Shown: positions 52,572 to 62,957 of the stretch, in pieces
Position numbering within the stretch: position 1 is the first letter of the stretch
How the letters are laid out: each line of letters opens with the position of its first letter
Assembly (NCBI RefSeq): GCF_016907315.1
Contig: NZ_JAFBBS010000001.1
Coordinates: 2,232,001 to 2,296,000, forward strand
Length of the DNA stretch: 64,000 bases
DNA from: Microbacterium esteraromaticum
GTDB taxonomy: Bacteria; Actinomycetota; Actinomycetes; Actinomycetales; Microbacteriaceae
Reading direction: 5' to 3'
Notes under the pieces: generated by a model
Database searches by the model: none
What the model was told of the DNA's origin: nothing
Seen by the model: only the letters and a program-made list of their open reading frames with translations
Made by a program: the position numbers and the translations under genes

Positions 52572-54918
52572 CGCAGCTCCTGCAGCAGGGCGACGGGGTA
52601 GTGCTCGAGCAGCTCCGCGAGGCGCACCGGCCCGCCGCCGAAGCGGCGCCCTGTGAGCACGTCGACCGATGGCAGCTCCGACCGCATCAGCATCGTCTCG
52701 CCCCACCCGCCGCGGCGCTCGAGAGCCACCGGCAGCCGCGTGGCGACCGCCGTCACCCCACCGCGACCGGCGGCTATGGCGTGCGTGGCCGCAGACCCCG
52801 CCACGGTCTCGGGGCGATAGACGGTGAACAGCTCAGGATGGTCGCGACGCAGCCGCAGCGCCCGCGAGGTCACGAGCAGCTTCGCGGCACCCGTATCGTC
52901 GATCGCCGGCAGATCGCCCACGGCGACGGCGGCGTCGAGGTCGGTCAGCATGCGCTCGCGCTGCGCGAAGTCGACGGGACGGCGATTGTCGGGATCGACC
53001 AGCGACAGATCCCACAGCTCGCTGCCCTGGTACACATCGGGCACGCCGGGCGCGGTCAGCTGCAGCAGCTTCGCCGACAGCGAGTTCGATCGCCCGTGAC
53101 CGACGACCTCGGCCACGAAGTCCTCGACGACCTCCTTCGCCGCGCCGTTCGCGGCTTCGGCGATCTTCTCGAGGCCCTTCTCGAACCGGGTATCCGGATG
53201 CTGCCAGCCGGTCGACTCACCCGCCTCGCGCGCTGCCTTGCGGGCGTAGTCGAGCAGCCGCTCCGACGGGATCGGCCAGGCGCCGACGGCGGCCTGCCAC
53301 AGCAGGTTGTCGAGCGGCCCGTGGCCCGTGGATGCGATTCCGCGCAGCTCGTCGAGCACCTCGCCCCACCGCTCGGGCAGCTCGGCGAGCACCGCGAGCC
53401 GGGCGCGCACGTCTTCGGACCGCTTGGTGTCGTGCGTCGACAGGGTCGTCATCGAGCACGGCCACGCCGCGAGCCGGCTCTGCTGCGACGCGTGGAACTG
53501 CTGGATCGACAGCGATCCGACCGAGGGGTCGCCTCCCACCTCGGTCAGAGTGCCGAGCCGCGTGTACCGGTAGAAGGCGGTGTCTTCCACGCCCTTCGCC
53601 ATGATCGCGCCCGATGTCTGCTGAAACCGCCGGGCGACGGGCAGGGCCGGGTCGGCGAGCAGCGGCTCGAGCTCGGCGATGGCGGATGCCAGGTCGGGGC
53701 GCCGGCGCCTCGCCTCCTCGACGGCATGCCGCAGGTGCTCGCACCCGGCGGGCAGGTACGAACGGTAGACGGGGAAGCAGGCGAGCAGCTCGGCGAAGGC
53801 GTCGGCCGCCCCGACCACACCGAACGGCAGATCGCGGACGAGCCTGCGCACCTCGGACTGCAGCAGCCCGTCGGCCATGGCGCGCTTGGTGTCGTGGATG
53901 AGGTCGGCCCAGTCCTGCGCGACCGGCAGCCCCGTCTCGGCGCGCAGCCGTGCGTCGAGCGCCGTGAGTTCGTCGACGCCCGAGGGGTCGATGAGCACCC
54001 TGTCGATCTCGCCGAGCGCGTCGTACCCCGTCGTGCCGTCGGTGCGCCACCAGGACGGCAGCTGTTCGCCGTGCTCGAGGATCTTCTCGATCAGCGTGTA
54101 TGCGCCGCCCGTGGCATCCGCGAGCCGCTCGAGGTAGCCCTCCGGATCGTCGAGACCGTCGGGGTGGTCGACCCGGATGCCGTCGGCGAGACCATCACGG
54201 ATCCACCGCACGATCTCCTGGTGCGACTGCGCGAAGACATCGGGCAGCTCGACGCGGATGGCCGCGAGGTCGGAGACGGCGAAGAAGCGCCGGTAGTTCA
54301 GCCCGTCGTTCTGGTCTTCCCAGTGGCACAGGTCGTAGTGCTGGGCGTCGAGCAGGGCGGACAGGTCGTCGCTCAGCGCGCCCGTGCCGGGGGCGAGGGG
54401 AAGCACATGCTCGAAGTACGACAGAGTGCCGTCGGGGGCGTCGGGTGCCGGGGTGGGATCGACCGAGATCTCCCCGCGCTCGACGACCTCGGCGGGGGCG
54501 CCGCCCAGCATCGGCAGCCGCACCTTGCCGTGACCTCGTTCCCAGTCGATGTCGAACGCGACCGCGTGGGCTGAGCCTCGGCCCAGACGCAGCACGTCCC
54601 ACCACCACGGGTTCTGCCGCGGCGCGGCGACGCCCACATGGTTAGGCACGATGTCGACCAGGATGCCGAGGCCGTGCGCGCGCGCCGCGGCCGCGAAGGC
54701 GGTGAGACCGGACGCCCCGCCGCGCGACTCGTCGATGCGGGAGTGGTCGACGACGTCGTACCCATGGCCCGATCCCTCTGTCGCCGCCAGCAGCGGCGAC
54801 AGGTACGCCCAGTCGGCCCCGAGCCGATGCAGGTACCCCGTCACTCCGGCAGCATCGTCGAGGGTGAAGCTCGACGTGATCTGCAGGCGGTACGTCGAAT
54901 CGGGACGACTGGTCATGG

Positions 54919-54922
<4 letters not shown>
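52568..54922 (-). CDS. treY: Malto-oligosyltrehalose synthase
   Basis: A 784-residue GH13 isomerase that turns the reducing end of maltodextrin into a trehalose unit. The start of the barrel is TYRLQITSSFTLDDAAGVTGYL and YLSPLLAATEGSGHGYDVVD, both TreY hallmarks; DIVPNHVGVA is region I and GIRVDHPDGLDDP carries the catalytic Asp. The large helical insertion and C-terminal domain fit the family length. I prefer GTG 54922 because it overlaps the treX stop in the same GTGA pattern as treZ; ATG 54916 is possible. Confidence 0.93.
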
Positions 54923-57119
<2,197 letters not shown>

Positions 57120-57123
<4 letters not shown>

Positions 57124-57443
57124 GCGGCGGATCGGCCGTGGTGGTGCGGGCCGCGCGAGTGCGGCGCGGCGTCGCGGACGCGGCGCACGGCCTGCGAGAA
57201 GTCGTACACCTGCGCCACCTCGATCGCCTTCGGGTAGGGGTGACCCGAGTAGCAGATGAACAGCGGCGGGATCACCTCGACGTAGCCGACGGGGCCGTCG
57301 TCGAACACCTCGTAGCGGTCGATGTCGACGAGCTCGTAGGGCGGCTCGTCGGGTGCCGGGGCGATCTCGTCGTGCTCGGTCGGCGTCAGCTGAGCGCCTG
57401 GCTGGGCGACTGCGTGTCCGGTGGTTCTGACTGTGGCAGACAT
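57120..57443 (-). CDS. Small conserved hypothetical protein heading the treXYZ operon
   Basis: A 107-residue soluble protein with no recognised domain. The centre is well structured (YELVDIDRYEVFDDGPVGYV, then PPLFICYSGHPYPKAI); the tail is His/Arg-rich (HSRGPHHHGRSAA) and could bind metal or be disordered. An AGGAG site precedes the ATG. Four-base overlap with treX shows coupling, so a role in trehalose or glycogen turnover, perhaps regulatory, is plausible. Confidence 0.7.
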
Positions 57444-57575
57444 GAGGACTCCTGTCTCGGCTGCCTTCCGGCGATGCGCCTCGAGGTTGTTGCTGTCGAG
57501 GAGACGCTACGGGGGATAGGGGCGGGGGGCTACGGGGTTGTCATTGGACGAAGCAGGGGGTAACGCAGGGAATCT

Positions 57576-57611
57576 CCCTTCTAAAAGAAGTGATGCTTGC
57601 TTTTAGAAGGG
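57576..57611. promoter_or_regulatory. Perfect 12-bp AT-rich palindrome between the trehalose and folE operons
   Basis: CCCTTCTAAAAG (57576-57587) and CTTTTAGAAGGG (57600-57611) are exact complements around 12 bases. In this GC-rich DNA an AT-rich perfect palindrome between divergent operons is best read as a regulator's operator. As RNA it would also fold and cover the AGAAGGGGG that could serve as a ribosome site for the leader peptide downstream. Confidence 0.65.
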
Positions 57612-57623
57612 GGCGGGTGTCTC

Positions 57624-57662
57624 ATGGAAGAAGCAGCCGCAGCACTCGGGAGGTCGACATGA
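57624..57662 (+). CDS. Possible 12-residue leader peptide before folE
   Basis: A short frame, MEEAAAALGRST, ends in a TGA that overlaps the folE start codon (ATGA), the same coupling seen between real genes here. A purine-rich AGAAGGGGG lies upstream but about a dozen bases away. It may couple translation to folE or be chance; the real folE ribosome site (GGGAGG) lies inside it. Confidence 0.3.
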   Translation: MEEAAAALGRST

Positions 57663-58312
57663 CGATGACAGCCATCCACGACGAGGACGAGCTTGCACTG
57701 CAGCCACGAGCGCCGCAGCGGGTGCGGATCGAGGCCGCTCCCCAGCCGGTCGATCTCATAGCTGCCGAGCATGCCGCCCGCCTGTTCCTCGAGGCGCTCG
57801 GCATCGAACCGGATGCCCTCGATACCCCCGACCTCTCCCGTACGCCCCGGCGATTCGCCGAAGCGTACGCCGAGCTGCTCTCGCCGCAGCCGTTCGACTT
57901 CACCACCTTCGCCAACGCCGAGGGCTACGACGAGCTCGTCCTGATCCGCGACATCCCCGTTCGCTCGATCTGCGAGCATCACCTGCTGCCCTTCACCGGC
58001 ACCGCGCACGTGGCGTATCTGCCCCGCGAAAACGTCGTCGGCCTGTCGAAGATCCCCCGCATGGTCGACCACTACTCCCGGCGTCCGCAGACGCAGGAGC
58101 GGCTGACCGTGCAGATCGCGGATGCTCTTACCGCGCGGCTGCAGCCGCGCGGCATAGGGGTCGTCATCGAGGCCACGCACACCTGCATGACCCTGCGAGG
58201 CGCGCGCGCCGTGGGCGCGATGACGACCACAGCGGCACTGAGGGGCACCCTGCGCGAAGACGCGAGCGCGCGTGCCGAGTTCTTCGCGCTGACCGCCGAC
58301 CGCGCGCGCTGA
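57659..58312 (+). CDS. folE: GTP cyclohydrolase I
   Basis: A 217-residue enzyme converting GTP into 7,8-dihydroneopterin triphosphate, the first step to pterins and folate. The zinc ligands Cys105 and His108 (SICEHHLLPFTG) and Cys176 (ATHTCMTLRG) are intact, as is GLSKIPRMVDHYSRRPQTQERLT. An N-terminal extension of about 30 residues precedes the usual core. GGGAGG lies five bases before the ATG. It opens a four-gene operon. A housekeeping folE is expected elsewhere in such genomes, next to ftsH and the main fol genes, which would make this a second copy. Confidence 0.92.
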   Translation: MTMTAIHDEDELALQPRAPQRVRIEAAPQPVDLIAAEHAARLFLEALGIEPDALDTPDLSRTPRRFAEAYAELLSPQPFDFTTFANAEGYDELVLIRDIPVRSICEHHLLPFTGTAHVAYLPRENVVGLSKIPRMVDHYSRRPQTQERLTVQIADALTARLQPRGIGVVIEATHTCMTLRGARAVGAMTTTAALRGTLREDASARAEFFALTADRAR

Positions 58313-58352
58313 TCCGCCGTACCCACCGCTGTCACCGATCGGAAGGAAGACC

Positions 58353-59492
58353 ATGAACATCTCCATCGTCGGCGGAGGGCTCGCCGCCGCCACCGCCGCC
58401 ACCGAGCTGCGCGAGCACGGGTTCGACGGCGATGTCGTCATCTACGCGCGAGAAGACCACCTGCCCTATGAGCGCCCGCCCCTGTCGAAGGAGGTGCTGC
58501 TCGGCAGGAAGGACGTCGACTCCGCGCTCGTGCACGACGAGGCGTGGTACACCGCCAACCGCGTACGGCTCGAACGCGGCGTGGCGGTCACCGACATCGA
58601 TCCCGCGACGCACACGCTGCGGACCGAACCGGTCGGCGGGGGCGGGGCCGCCGAGCACCGTTACGACCGGCTGCTGCTCGCCACCGGCGCCGCCGCACGT
58701 CACTTCGACCTCGCCGACCGCGTCGCCGAGCCGATCTACCTGCGCACCATCGAGGACAACACCCGGCTGCGCGCCGCGCTGCGGCCCGGCGCGAAGGTCG
58801 TGATCGTCGGAGCCGGCTGGATCGGACTCGAGGTGGCATCCGCCGCCAGGCAGAAGGATGCCGAGGTGATCGTCTACGAGATCGCCGACCTGCCCCTCGT
58901 CGCGGTGCTCGGCCCCGAGGTCGCGCAGCTGTTCGCAGACCTGCACCGCGCGCACGGCGTCGACCTTCGCCTCGGCACCGCCGTCGAGGAGGGCGCGCTG
59001 GCAGCCGCCGACGTGGTCGTCGTCGGAATCGGGGCGATCCCGCAGACCGAGCTCGCCGAACACGCCGGCCTCGATGTCGATCGCGGCGTGCTCGTCGACG
59101 AGCGACTGCGCACCTCCGACCCCGACATCTACGCGATCGGCGATGTCGCGAATCAGCACCATCCGGTACTCGGCAGGCGCATCCGCGTCGAGCACTGGGA
59201 CACGGCGATAGAGCAGGCGAAGGTCGCCGCGCACAACCTGATGGGCGAAGAAAAGCCGTACACGCATCTGCCGTACTTCTTCACCGATCAATACGATCTC
59301 GGCATGGAGTACTTCGGCAGCGTGGGCCCCGACGGATACGACCGCGTCGACATCGAGGGCGACACCGACGTCGCGAACGGCGGGGCGTTCCGGGCCTACT
59401 GGGTCAAGGACGGCGTTGTGCGCGCGGCGATGCACGCCAACGACTGGGATGCATCCGACGCCGTACACGACAGCGTCGGCACCGAACGGTGA
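58353..59492 (+). CDS. FAD-dependent oxidoreductase, ferredoxin/rubredoxin reductase-like
   Basis: A 379-residue flavoprotein of the pyridine nucleotide-disulphide oxidoreductase superfamily without a redox disulphide. FAD binds at IVGGGLAAATAA (5-16), NAD(P)H at IVGAGWIGLEVASAA (about 152-166), and a second FAD contact is DIYAIGDVA. The C-terminal reductase domain (VEHWDTAIEQAKVAAHNLMG, YFFTDQYDLGMEYFG) matches ferredoxin reductases of oxygenases. No ferredoxin or oxygenase gene is adjacent. GGAAGGA precedes the ATG; its stop overlaps the folP2-like gene (GTGA). Confidence 0.85.
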   Translation: MNISIVGGGLAAATAATELREHGFDGDVVIYAREDHLPYERPPLSKEVLLGRKDVDSALVHDEAWYTANRVRLERGVAVTDIDPATHTLRTEPVGGGGAAEHRYDRLLLATGAAARHFDLADRVAEPIYLRTIEDNTRLRAALRPGAKVVIVGAGWIGLEVASAARQKDAEVIVYEIADLPLVAVLGPEVAQLFADLHRAHGVDLRLGTAVEEGALAAADVVVVGIGAIPQTELAEHAGLDVDRGVLVDERLRTSDPDIYAIGDVANQHHPVLGRRIRVEHWDTAIEQAKVAAHNLMGEEKPYTHLPYFFTDQYDLGMEYFGSVGPDGYDRVDIEGDTDVANGGAFRAYWVKDGVVRAAMHANDWDASDAVHDSVGTER

Positions 59493-60397
59493 TCGGTCAA
59501 GGCCAGCCGCCGGTGACGCGGTCGCGCCGCACCGGCAGCCGGCAGTTCGACTTCTCGCGGCGCGTCGCGGTGATGGCGGTGATCAACCGCACGCCCGACT
59601 CGTTCTACGACAAAGGCGCGACGTTCGCGCTCGATAGGGCGGTCGAGAGAGCTCTGCGCGCCGCCGACCTCGGCGCCGACTGGGTCGACATCGGCGGTGT
59701 GCCCTTCGGGCGGGGGTCGGCCGTGAGCACAGCCCAGGAGATCGACCGCGTGGTGCCGTTGGTCGAGGCGATCACGGCGGCTCGACCGGAGCTCGTCATC
59801 TCGGTCGACACGAACCGCGCCGACGTGGCCGAGCGCGCCATCGCCGCGGGCGCCGCCGTCGTCAATGACACCAGCGGCCTGGGCGATGAGCGCATGGCCG
59901 AGGTTGTGGCCGCGAGCGGGGCGCATATCGTGATCACGCACAGCGTGGGCCCGCCGCGGGTCGAGAAGCCGCCCGCACGCTACGGCGACCTGGTCGCCGA
60001 GGTGCGCGCCTTCCTCGCAGAGCGGATGGCCCGCGCCCAGGCTGCCGGCATCCCCGCAGAGCGGCTCATCGTCGATCCGGGCCACGACCTCGACAAGAAC
60101 ACGCTGCATTCGCTCGAGCTCACCCGCCGGATCGGCGAGATCGCCGACCTGGGTGCGCCGCTGCTTGTCGCCGTGTCGAACAAGGACTTCATCGGAGAGA
60201 CGCTCGACCGCCCTCAGGGCGAGCGGCTGCCGGGTTCGCTCGCCGCGATGATCGCGTGCGTGCTGGCGGGGGCGCGCATCGTGCGCATGCACGACGTGGC
60301 CGAGACCGTCGACGCCGTCCGTATGATCGAAGCCATTCTCGGCTGGCGCCCCCCGGTGCGGCTCGAACACAACACACATCCGACCGGCAACGTCTGA
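59489..60397 (+). CDS. Dihydropteroate synthase paralogue (FolP2 type)
   Basis: A 302-residue TIM-barrel protein. Pterin-binding family blocks are visible: MAVINRTPDSFYDKGATF, SVDTNRADVAERAIAAG, VVNDTSGLGD, LIVDPGHDLDKNTLHSLEL, AVSNKDFIGETL and IVRMHDVAETVDAVR. NRTPDSFYDKGATF and the HDLDKNT block resemble mycobacterial FolP2 (Rv1207) more than FolP1; FolP2 is reported to lack dihydropteroate synthase activity. The GTG start at 59489 overlaps the preceding stop by four bases; GTG 59513 is possible. The enzyme may therefore handle a different pterin reaction. Confidence 0.85.
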   Translation: MIGQGQPPVTRSRRTGSRQFDFSRRVAVMAVINRTPDSFYDKGATFALDRAVERALRAADLGADWVDIGGVPFGRGSAVSTAQEIDRVVPLVEAITAARPELVISVDTNRADVAERAIAAGAAVVNDTSGLGDERMAEVVAASGAHIVITHSVGPPRVEKPPARYGDLVAEVRAFLAERMARAQAAGIPAERLIVDPGHDLDKNTLHSLELTRRIGEIADLGAPLLVAVSNKDFIGETLDRPQGERLPGSLAAMIACVLAGARIVRMHDVAETVDAVRMIEAILGWRPPVRLEHNTHPTGNV

Positions 60398-60407
60398 GGA
60401 GGGCACC

Positions 60408-61163
60408 GTGACCGTGCACACCCCCATAGACCGCATCTGGCCAGACCCTGCCGACGACCTCGACGACGATGCGCTGCTCGAGGCGACCCGCTTCCCCGAT
60501 GACGGCACCTGGCTGCGGGTCAACTTCATCTCGAGCCTCGACGGTGCCGCGACGCGCGACGGGGTCTCCGGCGGCCTGGGCGACGACGCCGACCGCCGTC
60601 TCTTCGCGCTGCTGCGCCGGCCGGCCGATGCCGTGCTGGTGGGAGCCGGCACGCTGCGCGACGAGCAGTACGAGGGGCTGCGCGTCGACGACGCCTCTGT
60701 CGCCTGGCGGCTGGCGCACGGGATGCCCGCCCATCCGGTGCTCGCGATGGTCAGCCGCAGCCTGTCGATAGACCCCGGCTCGCCCCTGTTCGCCGATGCA
60801 CCCGTGCGCCCGATCGTCTACACCGTGGCATCCGCCCCCGCCGCCCGCCGGGAGGCGCTCGAAGCCGTCGCCGACGTCGCGACGGTGGGCGAGACGGATG
60901 CCGATCCGAGGCGCATCCGTGACGATCTGACCGAACGCGGCCTGCGGCGCATCCACGCCGAGGGAGGACCGCACGTGTTCGGCGCCCTGCTCGCCGCCGG
61001 CGTCGCCGATGCGCTGCACCTCACCCTCTCGCCCACGCTCGAAGCAGGCGCCGCCGGGCGGATCGTGCGCGGAGACGTCACGGGCGCACTGCCGGTGGCA
61101 GCGCGTCTGGCGACGGTGCTGCGCTCGGGCGACGAGCTGCTGCTGAGCTACTCGCTGCGCTGA
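60408..61163 (+). CDS. RibD C-terminal-domain reductase (Rv2671-like, DHFR fold)
   Basis: A 251-residue NADPH-dependent reductase of the RibD_C/DHFR superfamily, without the deaminase half of true RibD. The blocks DDGTWLRVNFISSLDGAATRDG, ADAVLVGAGTLRDEQYEGLRV and GLRRIHAEGGPHVFGALL match mycobacterial Rv2671, a protein known to replace dihydrofolate reductase when overproduced. GAGGAGGG precedes the GTG. Its 3' end overlaps the convergent FUSC gene by 16 bases. In this operon it may reduce a dihydropterin or dihydrofolate-like product. Confidence 0.87.
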   Translation: MTVHTPIDRIWPDPADDLDDDALLEATRFPDDGTWLRVNFISSLDGAATRDGVSGGLGDDADRRLFALLRRPADAVLVGAGTLRDEQYEGLRVDDASVAWRLAHGMPAHPVLAMVSRSLSIDPGSPLFADAPVRPIVYTVASAPAARREALEAVADVATVGETDADPRRIRDDLTERGLRRIHAEGGPHVFGALLAAGVADALHLTLSPTLEAGAAGRIVRGDVTGALPVAARLATVLRSGDELLLSYSLR

Positions 61164-62311
61164 CCGCCGGCCCCGGGCGGGTCCGCGCCCTGATCCGCGG
61201 GCTCGTCTTCTTCGGCGGCCAACTCGGGGTCGAGCATGCTGAGGATGCGCTGCAGATGCATCGCACTCAGCACGCCGGGCCCGGCGACGGCATCCATCTC
61301 GAGCGACCGCGCATGCACGGCGCGATACAGCCGGTCGACGGCCTCTGAGGCGCGGGCGTGCAGCTCGCCGGCCTCCTCGGGATCGCCGCCGAGAAGATCG
61401 GCGACCGCGCTGCAGGCATCGGACAGGGGTTCGACGAGCTCAGGATCGAGAGGAAAGGACGAGGGCCGCTTGTTGATGGTGTCGCTGAGGCAGCCCGAGA
61501 CGTCGCGGATCTGATGCGCGACCTCGACAAGGACCTCGAGCTTGGCGTGCTCATCGCTCGTGTCGGCGCGTCCGCGCCACGCCCGCGGGTTGCCCCGGCG
61601 GCTCTCGTCAGCCTCCGCGAGGGCATCGCTCAGCGAACGGCTCGTCTCGGCGAGGGCTCCGGCATCCTGCATCCACCCGTCGCGCTCCGGCGGCCACTTC
61701 TCGGTCAGCGCGGCGGCGATGTCGTCGAGGTGGGCGGCGAGCCGCTGCTGGAAGGCGTCGATCCGCGCCGCCGCCTCGGAGACGAGCGGTGCGGGAGGGA
61801 TGATGAGGTTCACCGCGAGACCGACGATCACGCCCACTGCCGTCTGCGTGACGTACCCGAGGGAGTAGTCCTCGGCATCCGCTCCGCCGATGATCAGCAC
61901 GAAGAGCGCCGCCATGGGGATGTACTCGCGGCCGATGCCGAACCATCCGGTGCCCGACACGATGACGCCAAGCCCGACCACCGCCGCGATCGACCAGAGG
62001 CTCGGGCCGACCGTCACCAGCACCAGCGTCGCGAGGCCGATCCCGACTCCCAACCCGAGCAGGGTCTGCAGACCCGAGCGGAACGACGACATCAGCGTCG
62101 GGTACATGCTGATCAGCGCGCCGAATGGAGCGTAGTAGGGATACTCGTCGGTGACGCCGGGCATGTGGGGCGCGATCAGCCATGCGGTTCCGACGGCCAG
62201 CGCGGTCTTCACGGCGAACAGCAGGCGCGCACGCGTCACCGCGCCGCGGACGGACGGCCGGATGCTGCTCAGCGACGATCGCACCCGCCGCTCGATCCTC
62301 TGTGCGCGCAC
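61148..62311 (-). CDS. FUSC-family / aromatic acid exporter-like membrane protein
   Basis: A 387-residue membrane protein. Residues about 25-170 hold five or six hydrophobic helices (LLFAVKTALAVGTAWLIAP, YYAPFGALISMYPTLMSSFR, LLGLGVGIGLATLVLVTVG, MAALFVLIIGGADA, VGVIVGLAVNLIIPP). The C-terminal half is a cytoplasmic helical domain as in the FUSC/ArAE family, which exports aromatic or hydrophobic compounds. I place the start at GTG 62311 with GAGGAGG eight bases upstream. It ends inside the last bases of the RibD-like gene. Confidence 0.82.
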   Translation of the reverse strand: MRAQRIERRVRSSLSSIRPSVRGAVTRARLLFAVKTALAVGTAWLIAPHMPGVTDEYPYYAPFGALISMYPTLMSSFRSGLQTLLGLGVGIGLATLVLVTVGPSLWSIAAVVGLGVIVSGTGWFGIGREYIPMAALFVLIIGGADAEDYSLGYVTQTAVGVIVGLAVNLIIPPAPLVSEAAARIDAFQQRLAAHLDDIAAALTEKWPPERDGWMQDAGALAETSRSLSDALAEADESRRGNPRAWRGRADTSDEHAKLEVLVEVAHQIRDVSGCLSDTINKRPSSFPLDPELVEPLSDACSAVADLLGGDPEEAGELHARASEAVDRLYRAVHARSLEMDAVAGPGVLSAMHLQRILSMLDPELAAEEDEPADQGADPPGAGGQRSE

Positions 62312-62429
62312 GCCGACCACCTCCTCGCTCGGTTCCACAACACACGCGCCCGGGGTGTTGCGAAAGGGGCTTCCCCCAGCGCGGCACGTTTGCGACAATC
62401 TCCGCGATCGACGGCTTCTGGAGGGCATC

Positions 62430-62939
62430 ATGGCGACGAATCGACGACTCATGCGATGTGCGCCCGAGGCGGTGTTCCGTGCGCTCAGCGATGGGTGGCT
62501 GTATCCCTCGTGGGTGGTGGGCGCGGCGCGGATGCGTGAGGTGGACGCCACGTGGCCGGCGCCGCGTTCGACGCTGCACCACTCGGTGGGCACCTGGCCG
62601 TTTCTGCTCAACGGCACGACGACCATGCTCGAATGGCACCCGAACAGGCAGGCGGTCATGCAGGCACGCGGATGGCCCATCGGCGAGGCTCGGGTCGTCG
62701 TCGAGGTCGAGGCCGGGCACTCCGGCTGCCTGGTCTCGATCCATGAGACTCCCGTGCGCGGCCCCGGGGCCGCGCTGCCGTCGTTCCTCAGCGCACCGCT
62801 GCTGCGCTGGCGCAACAGCGAGACGCTGCGTCGGCTGTCGTATCTCGCGGAGAGCGACTCGCTGGGCACGCGGAACATGAGTCCGGGAATCTATGGCGAG
62901 AGCACTGGAGGGGTCAAGCCCCCTGCCCCGTCGGAGTGA
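62430..62939 (+). CDS. SRPBCC-family protein
   Basis: A 169-residue protein of the START/polyketide-cyclase-like fold. The opening RRLMRCAPEAVFRALSDGWLYPSWVVGAARM is typical, with later strands SVGTWPFLLNGTTTMLEWHP and ARVVVEVEAG. Such proteins bind hydrophobic ligands in a deep pocket. GGAGGG lies before the ATG. The C-terminal tail is disordered (GGVKPPAPSE). It is divergent from the FUSC gene and could share a ligand with it, but that is a guess. Confidence 0.8.
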   Translation: MATNRRLMRCAPEAVFRALSDGWLYPSWVVGAARMREVDATWPAPRSTLHHSVGTWPFLLNGTTTMLEWHPNRQAVMQARGWPIGEARVVVEVEAGHSGCLVSIHETPVRGPGAALPSFLSAPLLRWRNSETLRRLSYLAESDSLGTRNMSPGIYGESTGGVKPPAPSE

Positions 62940-62957
62940 CGAGCTCACACTGCGGGC

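Noticed and set aside
52346..54574. A 742-codon plus-strand frame opposite treY and treZ
   Set aside because: It is the mirror of two well-recognised GH13 genes and has no domain of its own.
57576..57623. Riboswitch in the folE leader
   Set aside because: Apart from the single palindrome I see no conserved multi-helix structure of a known folate or guanine-type riboswitch; an operator explains the symmetry better.
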